Positions 1-7,784 of a DNA stretch of 64,000 bases are shown one piece after another (the stretch's first letter is position 1; each line of letters opens with the position of its first letter). The DNA is from Mallotus nudiflorus (Eukaryota > Streptophyta > Magnoliopsida > Malpighiales > Euphorbiaceae), in assembly GCA_947683625.1 (NCBI GenBank), contig CANTUR010000941.1, positions 28,761-92,760 on the forward strand. Reading direction: 5' to 3'. The notes below the pieces were generated by a model. It was not told where the DNA came from, ran no database searches, and saw nothing but the letters and a program-made list of their open reading frames with translations. Position numbers and translations under genes: made by a program.

Positions 1-170
1 ATAGAGTGGGCTTGGGCACTTGGGCTTCAAATGGATGTTCGTGGCGGCATCGGTTGACCCACGGGGCCCATAATATATCAGATCGAAGCTGACTCAGAGG
101 GCTACAGTGCGGGCTCTAAAGCCCATCTATAGCGATTTGTCTTTGGGCCCAAAAACCCATGTTTAGGCCT
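1..170 (+). repeat. Partial type A monomer at left edge
   Basis: The window opens about nine bases into an A-type monomer, at the ATAGAGTGGG just after the boundary. Its end is the D-like CATGTTTAGGCC form and the boundary reads GCCTATGG instead of GCCCATGG. The same end variant is seen on the A monomers ending at 27009, 29220, 33821, 34558, 38422, 39159, 43940, 59609 and 62932. In every case except 33821 and 38422 it is followed by a B monomer carrying CAGACAGCT, as here. This edge is therefore one member of a dispersed variant lineage. Confidence 0.92.
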
Positions 171-195
171 ATGGATTTGATAGAGTGGGCTTGGG

Positions 196-259
196 CACTT
201 GGGCTTCAAATGGACGTTCGTGGTGGCATCGGTTGACCCACGGGGCCCATAATATATCA
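196..259 (+). repeat. Conserved 64-bp monomer core (shown in a B monomer)
   Basis: The stretch from CACTTGGGCTTCAAATGG through TTGACCCACGGGGCCC to ATAATATATCA is shared by all four types with only one or two diagnostic C/T positions (GGACG or GGATG; GGCGGC or GGTGGC). It places a GGGCCC palindrome directly before a ten-base A/T tract. Exchange points of several hybrid monomers fall in or beside it. High conservation among types that differ elsewhere could mean protein binding or simply gene conversion; the sequence does not decide this. Confidence 0.85.
233..238 (+). promoter_or_regulatory. TTGACC (W-box-like) motif in monomer core
   Basis: TTGACC matches the plant WRKY W-box consensus TTGACY. 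It is present in nearly every monomer, even where the preceding base changes (GCTTGACCC variants from about 42348 onward). A few copies differ, e.g. GACTCATGG at about 32235 and 36837. It matters only if the host is a plant, and a motif fixed by satellite amplification need not be functional. Confidence 0.3.
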
Positions 260-264
260 AATAT

Positions 265-270
265 AAGCTT
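265..270 (+). other. HindIII site diagnostic of B
   Basis: AAGCTT occurs in B monomers only; other types read GAAGCTG. Predicted digestion products are 737 bp (standard unit), about 937 bp (unit with C2), about 916 bp (unit with doubled A), 558 bp (unit lacking A) and about 758 bp (C2 gained and A lost). The ladder would report the variant HOR mix directly. Confidence 0.9.
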
Positions 271-281
271 ACTCAGACAGC

Positions 282-310
282 TATAGTGCGGGCTATAAAG
301 CCCATCTATA
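282..310 (+). repeat. B-monomer interrupted inverted repeat (cruciform-capable)
   Basis: TATAG (282-286) and GGGCT (290-294) pair with AGCCC (299-303) and CTATA (306-310), with loop ATAA and a 3/2 internal mismatch. In A and D the inner GGGCT/AGCCC arms remain (GGGCTCTAAAGCCC), but the outer arm is broken because CTATAG reads CTACAG. The full structure is thus specific to B, once per 737 bp. Confidence 0.75.
294..300 (+). promoter_or_regulatory. TATAAAG element in B (possible TATA box)
   Basis: TATAAAG occurs once per HOR, only in B. A and D carry CTCTAAAG and C lacks the region. It could act as a weak TATA element for satellite transcription on the + strand. It also sits in the loop and arm of the B inverted repeat, so its sequence may be constrained by that palindrome or be incidental. 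Confidence 0.2.
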
Positions 311-447
311 ACGATTTGTCTTTGGGCCTAAAAACCCATGTGTAGGCCCATGGATTTGATAGAGTGGGCTTGCGCACTTGGGCTTCAAATGGACGTTCGT
401 GGCGGCATCGGTTGACCCACGGGGCCCATAATATATCAAATCGAAGC

Positions 448-454
448 TGACTCA
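448..454 (+). promoter_or_regulatory. TGACTCA bZIP-type motif (repeated)
   Basis: TGACTCA is the palindromic AP-1/GCN4-type recognition core. It occurs at this point in A, C and D monomers, so normally three times per HOR unit, and is changed to TTACTCA in B. Rare copies lose it (GCTGACACAG at about 25634, 27845, 32445 and 37046; GCAGACTCAG at about 47909, 48646, 51773 and 56568). The motif is seen in the sequence; any binding is inference. Confidence 0.4.
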
Positions 455-469
455 GAGGGCTATAACGGG

Positions 470-494
470 CCGCTACAAACTGTGTCTGTAGCGG
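470..494 (+). repeat. C-specific hairpin (8-bp stem)
   Basis: CCGCTACA at 470-477 pairs with TGTAGCGG at 487-494 around the nine-base loop AACTGTGTC. Two more G-C pairs (468-469 with 496-497) are possible past a bulged G495. The element recurs in every C and C2 monomer and in no other type. The most variable bases of C lie in the loop. A minority change the stem (GGGCCACTAC at about 30255, 35593, 40195 and 44985; GGGCTGCTAC at about 6027, 10850, 59907 and 63231). Confidence 0.8.
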
Positions 495-551
495 GCCGTC
501 CTCGGGCCCAAATTCCTTTGTTTTGGGGCCCGAAAACCACTATTTCGGCCC

Positions 552-728
552 ATGGATTTGATTGTGGGCTTGCGCACTTGGGCTTCAAATGGACGTTCGT
601 GGCGGCATCGGTTGACCCACGGGGCCCATAATATATCAGATCGAAGCTGACTCAGAGGTCTACAGTGCGGGCTCTAAAGCCCATCTATAGCGATTTGTCT
701 TTGGGCCCAAAAACCCATGTTTAGGCCC
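552..728 (+). repeat. Type D monomer (representative, 177 bp)
   Basis: D starts GATTGTGGGCTTGCGC, two bases shorter than the other starts. It then has the GGACGTTCGTGGCGGC core, CAGATCGAAGCTGACTCAG, the diagnostic GAGGTCTACAGTGCGGG (A has GAGGGCTACAG), and ends ACCCATGTTTAGGCCC. It always follows C or C2. About 82 D-like copies are present, four of them D/A hybrids. Confidence 0.95.
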
Positions 729-907
729 ATGGATTTGATAGAGTGGGCTTGGGCACTTGGGCTTCAAATGGATGTTCGTGGCGGCATCGGTTGACCCACG
801 GGGCCCATAATATATCAGATCGAAGCTGACTCAGAGGGCTACAGTGCGGGCTCTAAAGCCCATCTATAGCGATTTGTCTTTGGGTCCAAAAACCCAAGTT
901 TAGGCCC
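729..907 (+). repeat. Type A monomer (representative, 179 bp)
   Basis: A starts GATAGAGTGGGCTTGGGC, has GGATGTTCGTGGCGGC in the core, CAGATCGAAGCTGACTCAG, then GAGGGCTACAGTGCGGG, GGGCTCTAAAGCCC and usually ACCCAAGTTTAGGCCC at its end. It differs from D by only a few positions in the downstream half, which explains the frequent A/D hybrids. About 92 A-like copies occur. The excess over B and C comes from 13 units with doubled A, offset by four units that lack A. Confidence 0.95.
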
Positions 908-2762
908 ATGGATTTGATAGAGTGGGCTTGGGCACTTGGGCTTCAAATGGACGTTCGTGGTGGCATCGGTTGACCCACGGGGCCCATAATATATCAAATA
1001 TAAGCTTACTCAGACGGCTATAGTGCGGGCTATAAAGCCCATCTATAACGATTTGTCTTTGGGCCTAAAAACCCATGTGTAGGCCCATGGATTTGATAGA
1101 GTGGGCTTGCGCACTTGGGCTTCAAATGGACGTTCGTTGCGGCATCGGTTGACCCACGGGGCCCATAATATATCAAATCGAAGCTGACTCAGAGGGCTAT
1201 AACGGGCCGCTACAAACTGCGTCTGTAGCGGGCCGTCCTCGGGCCCAAATTCCTTTGTTTTGGGGCCTGAAAACCACTATTTCGGCCCATGGATTTGATT
1301 GTGGGCTTGCGCACTTGGGCTTCAAATGGACGTTCGTGGCGGCATCGGTTGACCCACGGGGCCCATAATATATCAGATCGAAGCTGACTCAGAGGTCTAC
1401 AGTGCGGGCTCTAAAGCCCATCTATAGCGATTTGTCTTTGGGCCCAAAAACCCATGTTTAGGCCCATGGATTTGATAGAGTGGGCTTGGGCACTTGGGCT
1501 TCAAATGGATGTTCGTGGCGGCATCGGTTGACCCACGGGGCCCATAATATATCAGATCGAAGCTGACTCAGAGGGCTACAGTGCGGGCTCTAAAGCCCAT
1601 CTATAGCGATTTGTCTTTGGGCCCAAAAACCCAAGTTTAGGCCCATGGATTTGATAGAGTGGGCTTGGGCACTTGGGCTTCAAATGGACGTTCGTGGTGG
1701 CATCGGTTGACCCACGGGGCCCATAATATATCAAATATAAGCTTACTCAGGCGGCTATAGTGCGGGCTATAAAGCCCATCTATAACGATTTGTCTTTGGG
1801 CCTAAAAACCCATGTGTAGGCCCAAGGATTTGATAGAGTGGGCTTGCGCACTTGGGCTTCAAATGGACGTTCGTGGCGGCATCGGTTGACCCACGGGGCC
1901 CATAATATATCAAATCGAAGCTGACTCAGAGGGCTATAACGGGCCGCTACAAACTACGTCTGTAGCGGGCCGTCCTCGGGCCCAAATTCCTTTGTTTTGG
2001 GGCCCGAAAACCACTATTTCGGCCCATGGATTTGATTGTGGGCTTGCGCACTTGGGCTTCAAATGGACGTTCGTGGCGGCATCGGTTGACCCACGGGGCC
2101 CATAATATATCAGATCGAAGCTGACTCAGAGGTCTACAGTGCGGGCTCTAAAGCCCATCTATAGCGATTTGTCTTTGGGCCCAAAAACCCATGTTTAGGC
2201 CCATGGATTTGATAGAGTGGGCTTGGGCACGTGGGCTTCAAATGGATGTTCGTGGCGGCATCGGTTGACCCACGGGGCCCATAATATATCAGATCGAAGC
2301 TGACTCAGAGGGCTACAGTGCGGGCTCTAAAGCCCATCTATAGCGATTTGTCTTTGGGCCCAAAAACCCAAGTTTAGGCCCATGGATTTGATAGAGTGGG
2401 CTTGGGCACTTGGGCTTCAAATGGACGTTCGTGGTGGCATCGGTTGACCCACGGGGCCCATAATATATCAAATATAAGCTTACTCAGGCGGCTATAGTGC
2501 GGGCTATAAAGCCCATCTATAACGATTTGTCTTTGGGCCTAAAAACCCATGTGTAGGCCCATGGATTTGATAGAGTGGGCTTGCGCACTTGGGCTTCAAA
2601 TGGACGTTCGTGGCGGCATCGGTTGACCCACGGGGCCCATAATACATCAAATCGAAGCTGACTCAGAGGGCTATAACGGGCCGCTACAAACTGTGTCTGT
2701 AGCGGGCCGTCCTCGGGCCCAAATTCCTTTGTTTTGGGGCCCGAAAACCACTATTTCGGCCC

Positions 2763-2962
2763 ATGGATTTGATTGTGGGCTTGCGCACTTGGGCTTCAAA
2801 TGGACGTTCGTGGCGGCATCGGTTGACCCACGGGGCCCATAATATATCAAATCGAAGCTGACTCAGAGGGCTATAACGGGCCGCTACAAACTGCGTCTGT
2901 AGCGGGCCGTCCTCGGGCCCAAATTCCTTTGTTTTGGGGCCTGAAAACCACTATTTCGGCCC
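2763..2962 (+). repeat. C2 monomer (D/C hybrid, 200 bp), copy 1
   Basis: C2 starts like D (GATTGTGGGC) but ends like C (GGGCCGCTACAAAC, TCGGGCCCAAATTCC). D and C are nearly identical across the first ~80 bp, so an exchange there would yield exactly this 200-bp product. The GGGGCCTGAAAAC variant is present in it. Confidence 0.9.
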
Positions 2963-5373
2963 ATGGATTTGATTGTGGGCTTGCGCACTTGGGCTTCAAA
3001 TGGACGTTCGTGGCGGCATCGGTTGACCCACGGGGCCCATAATATATCAGATCGAAGCTGACTCAGAGGTCTACAGTGCGGGCTCTAAAGCCCATCTATA
3101 GCGATTTGTCTTTGGGCCCAAAAACCCATGTTTAGGCCCATGGATTTGATAGAGTGGGCTTGGGCACTTGGGCTTCAAATGGATGTTCGTGGCGGCATCG
3201 GTTGACCCACGGGGCCCATAATATATCAGATCGAAGCTGACTCAGAGGGCTACAGTGCGGGCTCTAAAGCCCATCTATAGCGATTTGTCTTTGGGCCCAA
3301 AAACCCAAGTTTAGGCCCATGGATTTGATAGAGTGGGCTTGGGCACTTGGGCTTCAAATGGACGTTCGTGGTGGCATCGGTTGACCCACGGGGCCCATAA
3401 TATATCAAATATAAGCTTACTCAGGCGGCTATAGTGCGGGCTATAAAGCCCATCTATAACGATTTGTCTTTGGGACTAAAAACCCATGTGTAGGCCCATG
3501 GATTTGATAGAGTGGGCTTGCGCACTTGGGCTTCAAATGGATGTTCGTGGCGGCATCGATTGACCCACGGGGCCTATAATATATCAAATCGAAGCTGACT
3601 CAGAGGGCTATAACGGGCCGCTACAAACTGCGTCTGTAGCGGGCCGTCCTCGGGCCCAAATTCCTTTGTTTTGGGGCCCGAAAACCACTATTTCGGCCCA
3701 TGGATTTGATTGTGGGCTTGCGCACTTGGGCTTCAAATGGACGTTCGTGGCGGCATCGGTTGACCGACGGGGCCCATAATATATCAGATCGAAGCTGACT
3801 CAGAGGTCTACAGTGCGGGCTCTAAAGCCCATCTATAGCGATTTGTCTTTGGGCCCAAAAACCCATGTTTAGGCCCATGGATTTGATAGAGTGGGCTTGG
3901 GCACTTGGGCTTCAAATGGATGTTCGTGGCGGCATCGGTTGACCCACGGGGCCCATAATATATCAGATCGAAGCTGACTCAGAGGGCTACAGTGCGGGCT
4001 CTAAAGCCCATCTATAGCGATTTGTCTTTGGGCCCAAAAACCCAAGTTTAGGCCCATGGATTTGATAGAGTGGGCTTGGGCACTTGGGCTTCAAATGGAC
4101 GTTCGTGGTGGCATCGGTTGACCCACGGGGCCCATAATATATCAAATATAAGCTTACTCAGACGGCTATAGTGCGGGCTATAAAGCCCATCTATAACGAT
4201 TTGTCTTTGGGCCTAAAAACCCATGTGTAGGCCCAAGGATTTGATAGAGTGGGCTTGCGCACTTGGGCTTCAAATGGACGTTCGTGGCGGCATCGGTTGA
4301 CCCACGGGGCCCATAATATATCAAATCGAAGCTGACTCAGAGGGCTATAACGGGCCGCTACAAACTATGTCTGTAGCGGGCCGTCCTCGGGCCCAAATTC
4401 CTTTGTTTTGGGGCCCGAAAACCACTATTTCGGCCCATGGATTTGATTGTGGGCTTGCGCACTTGGGCTTCAAATGGACGTTCGTGGCGGCATCGGTTGA
4501 CCCACGGGGCCCATAATATATCAGATCGAAGCTGACTCAGAGGTCTACAGTGCGGGCTCTAAAGCCCATCTATAGCGATTTGTCTTTGGGCCCAAAAACC
4601 CAAGTTTAGGCCCATGGATTTGATAGAGTGGGCTTGGGCACTTGGGCTTCAAATGGATGTTCGTGGCGGCATCGGTTGACCCACGGGGCCCATAATATAT
4701 CAGATCGAAGCTGACTCAGAGGGCTACAGTGCGGGCTCTAAAGCCCATCTATAGCGATTTGTCTTTGGGCCCAAAAACCCAAGTTTAGGCCCATGGATTT
4801 GATAGAGTGGGCTTGGGCACTTGGGCTTCAAATGGACGTTCGTGGTGGCATCGGTTGACCCACGGGGCCCATAATATATCAAATATAAGCTTACTCAGGC
4901 GGCTATAGTGCGGGCTATAAAGCCCATCTATAACGATTTGTCTTTGGGCCTAAAAACCCATGTGTAGGCCCATGGATTTGATAGAGTGGGCTTGCGCACT
5001 TGGGCTTCAAATGGACGTTCGTGGCGGCATCGGTTGACCCACGGGGCCCATAATACATCAAATCGAAGCTGACTCAGAGGGCTATAACGGGCCGCTACAA
5101 ACTGTGTCTGTAGCGGGCCGTCCTCGGGCCCAAATTCCTTTGTTTTGGGGCCCGAAAACCACTATTTCGGCCCATGGATTTGATTGTGGGCTTGCGCACT
5201 TGGGCTTCAAATGGACGTTCGTGGCGGCATCGGTTGACCCACGGGGCCCATAATATATCAAATCGAAGCTGACTCAGAGGGCTATAACGGGCCGCTACAA
5301 ACTGTGTCTGTAGCGGGCCGTCCTCGGGCCCAAATTCCTTTGTTTTGGGGCCTGAAAACCACTATTTCGGCCC
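2963..5373 (+). repeat. 13-mer super-HOR copy 2 (2411 bp)
   Basis: Tetramers start at 2963, 3700 and 4437, with C2 at 5174. The AATACATCA marker is at 5052, exactly 2411 bp after the one at 2641. A private combination (GGATGTTCG, CATCGATTGACC and GGGCCTATAAT in the C at 3498) recurs 4822 bp later in copy 4 but not in copies 1 or 3. Confidence 0.93.
5174..5373 (+). repeat. C2 monomer, copy 2
   Basis: Same D-start, C-end hybrid as at 2763, with AAACTGTGTCTG where copy 1 has AAACTGCGTCTG, a CpG transition. It closes the second 13-mer. Confidence 0.9.
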
Positions 5374-7784
5374 ATGGATTTGATTGTGGGCTTGCGCACT
5401 TGGGCTTCAAATGGACGTTCGTGGCGGCATCGGTTGACCCACGGGGCCCATAATATATCAGATCGAAGCTGACTCAGAGGTCTACAGTGCGGGCTCTAAA
5501 GCCCATCTATAGCGATTTGTCTTTGGGCCCAAAAACCCATGTTTAGGCCCATGGATTTGATAGAGTGGGCTTGGGCACTTGGGCTTCAAATGGATGTTCG
5601 TGGCGGCATCGGTTGACCCACGGGGCCCATAATATATCAGATCGAAGCTGACTCAGAGGGCTACAGTGCGGGCTCTAAAGCCCATCTATAGCGATTTGTC
5701 TTTGGGCCCAAAAACCCAAGTTTAGGCCCATGGATTTGATAGAGTGGGCTTGGGCACTTGGGCTTCAAATGGACGTTCGTGGTGGCATCGGTTGACCCAC
5801 GGGGCCCATAATATATCAAATATAAGCTTACTCAGGCGGCTATAGTGCGGGCTATAAAGCCCATCTATAACGATTTGTCTTTGGGCCTAAAAACCCATGT
5901 GTAGGCCCATGGATTTGATAGAGTGGGCTTGCGCACTTGGGCTTCAAATGGACGTTCGTGGCGGCATCGGTTGACCCACGGGGCCCATAATATATCAAAT
6001 CGAAGCTGACTCAGAGGGCTATAACGGGCTGCTACAAACTGTGTCTGTAGCGGGCCGTCCTCGGGCCCAAATTCCTTTGTTTTGGGGCCCGAAAACCACT
6101 ATTTCGGCCCATGGATTTGATTGTGGGCTTGCGCACTTGGGCTTCAAATGGACGTTCGTGGCGGCATCGGTTGACCCACGGGGCCCATAATATATCAGAT
6201 CGAAGCTGACTCAGAGGTCTACAGTGCGGGCTCTAAAGCCCATCTATAGCGATTTGTCTTTGGGCCCAAAAACCCATGTTTAGGCCCATGGATTTGATAG
6301 AGTGGGCTTGGGCACTTGGGCTTCAAATGGATGTTCGTGGCGGCATCGGTTGACCCACGGGTCCCATAATATATCAGATCGAAGCTGACTCAGAGGGCTA
6401 CAGTGCGGGCTCTAAAGCCCATCTATAGCGATTTGTCTTTGGGCCCAAAAACCCAAGTTTAGGCCCATGGATTTGATAGAGTGGGCTTGGGCACTTGGGC
6501 TTCAAATGGACGTTCGTGGTGGCATCGGTTGACCCACGGGGCCCATAATATATCAAATATAAGCTTACTCAGACGGCTATAGTGCGGGCTATAAAGCCCA
6601 TCTATAACGATTTGTCTTTGGGCCTAAAAACCCATGTGTAGGCCCAAGGATTTGATAGAGTGGGCTTGCGCACTTGGGCTTCAAATGGACGTTCGTGGCG
6701 GCATCGGTTGACCCACGGGGCCCATAATATATCAAATCGAAGCTGACTCAGAGGGCTATAACGGGCCGCTACAAACTACGTCTGTAGCGGGCCGTCCTCG
6801 GGCCCAAATTCCTTTGTTTTGGGGCCCGAAAACCACTATTTCGGCCCATGGATTTGATTGTGGGCTTGCGCACTTGGGCTTCAAATGGACGTTCGTGGCG
6901 GCATCGGTTGACCCACGGGGCCCATAATATATCAGATCGAAGCTGACTCAGAGGTCTACAGTGCGGGCTCTAAAGCCCATCTATAGCGATTTGTCTTTGG
7001 GCCCAAAAACCCATGTTTAGGCCCATGGATTTGATAGAGTGGGCTTGGGCACGTGGGCTTCAAATGGATGTTCGTGGCGGCATCGGTTGACCCACGGGGC
7101 CCATAATATATCAGATCGAAGCTGACTCAGAGGGCTACAGTGCGGGCTCTAAAGCCCATCTATAGCGATTTGTCTTTGGGCCCAAAAACCCAAGTTTAGG
7201 CCCATGGATTTGATAGAGTGGGCTTGGGCACTTGGGCTTCAAATGGACGTTCGTGGTGGCATCGGTTGACCCACGGGGCCCATAATATATCAAATATAAG
7301 CTTACTCAGGCGGCTATAGTGCGGGCTATAAAGCCCATCTATAACGATTTGTCTTTGGGCCTAAAAACCCATGTGTAGGCCCATGGATTTGATAGAGTGG
7401 GCTTGCGCACTTGGGCTTCAAATGGACGTTCGTGGCGGCATCGGTTGACCCACGGGGCCCATAATACATCAAATCGAAGCTGACTCAGAGGGCTATAACG
7501 GGCCGCTACAAACTGTGTCTGTAGCGGGCCGTCCTCGGGCCCAAATTCCTTTGTTTTGGGGCCCGAAAACCACTATTTCGGCCCATGGATTTGATTGTGG
7601 GCTTGCGCACTTGGGCTTCAAATGGACGTTCGTGGCGGCATCGGTTGACCCACGGGGCCCATAATATATCAAATCGAAGCTGACTCAGAGGGCTATAACG
7701 GGCCGCTACAAACTGCGTCTGTAGCGGGCCGTCCTCGGGCCCAAATTCCTTTGTTTTGGGGCCTGAAAACCACTATTTCGGCCC
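5374..7784 (+). repeat. 13-mer super-HOR copy 3 (2411 bp)
   Basis: Tetramers start at 5374, 6111 and 6848, with C2 at 7585. Markers: GGGCTGCTAC near 6027, ACGGGTCCC near 6359, AAGGATTT at 6646, CACGTGGGC near 7051 and AATACATCA at 7463. The first two recur 4823 bp later (4822 plus one inserted A near 9771). Confidence 0.93.
7585..7784 (+). repeat. C2 monomer, copy 3
   Basis: Matches copy 1 (AAACTGCGTCTG, GGGGCCTGAAAAC), as expected from the 4822-bp period. It closes the third 13-mer. Confidence 0.9.

Larger units (their letters stand above)
171..349 (+). repeat. Type B monomer (representative, 179 bp)
   Basis: B is recognised by GTTCGTGGTGGCATC in the core (the other types have GGCGGC), by CAAATATAAGCTTACTCAG after the core, and by GGGCTATAAAGCCC and ACCCATGTGTAGGCCC in the downstream half. 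It is the only type with a HindIII site and the only one with an intact CTATAAAG element. Its TTACTCA replaces the TGACTCA found in A, C and D. Each HOR unit has exactly one B; I count about 83 in the window, so B is the best single marker for counting units. Confidence 0.95.
350..551 (+). repeat. Type C monomer (representative, 202 bp)
   Basis: The first ~105 bp match the other monomers (TTGCGCACTTGGGCTTC, the core, CAAATCGAAGCTGACTCAG). The rest diverges: GGGCCGCTACAAAC, TGTCTGTAGCGGGCC, TCGGGCCCAAATTCC, TTTGTTTTGGGGCCCG and CCACTATTTCGGCCC are found only in C and its derivative C2. The extra ~23 bp lies in this half. The dinucleotide after AAACT varies between copies (GC, GT, AC, AT, CC before GTCTG, or GC or AC before ATCTG). 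The next monomer after C always starts with the shorter GATTGTGGG instead of GATAGAGTGGG. About 82 copies are present. Confidence 0.95.
552..1288 (+). repeat. 737-bp tetramer HOR (D-A-B-C), reference copy
   Basis: This is the first complete tetramer: D 552-728, A 729-907, B 908-1086, C 1087-1288. The same 177+179+179+202 arithmetic recurs exactly in dozens of units up to 45.6 kb without a net indel, apart from one-base insertions near 9771, 23539 and 41891. Copies of the same type in different units differ by scattered substitutions, while different types within one unit differ much more. That contrast is the definition of an HOR. Confidence 0.96.
552..2962 (+). repeat. 13-mer super-HOR copy 1 (2411 bp)
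   Basis: Three tetramers (552, 1289, 2026) are followed by the hybrid monomer C2 at 2763. 3x737+200 equals 2411, and the next three blocks have the same composition. Marker variants: the B ending at 1823 runs into AAGGATTT instead of ATGGATTT, and the C at 2561 has AATACATCA instead of AATATATCA. The A at 2203 carries CACGTGGGCTTC, shared with copy 3 but not copy 2. Confidence 0.93.
2963..7784 (+). repeat. 26-mer super-HOR (4822 bp), repeated at 7785 to ~11.4 kb
   Basis: Two 13-mers form a larger period. Markers 4822 bp apart include CATCGATTGACC (3558 and 8380) and CACGTGGGC (about 2231 and 7053). GGGCTGCTAC and ACGGGTCCC recur at 4823 bp because of one inserted base. The C2 at 2763 and 7585 has AAACTGCG while that at 5174 and 9997 has AAACTGTG. 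The second copy fails after about 11.4 kb: B 6646 starts AAGGATTT but B 11469 starts ATGGATTT, and no C2 appears near 12407. Confidence 0.88.

Noticed and set aside
171..349. CENP-B box in the monomer core (GTTCGTGGCGGCATCGG)
   Set aside because: TTCG is present, but the required A and CGGG positions of the 17-bp box do not fit at the right spacing.
471..493. CRISPR-like array suggested by regularly spaced palindromes
   Set aside because: The palindromes lie inside 177-202 bp monomers whose intervening sequence is itself repeated; there are no unique spacers.
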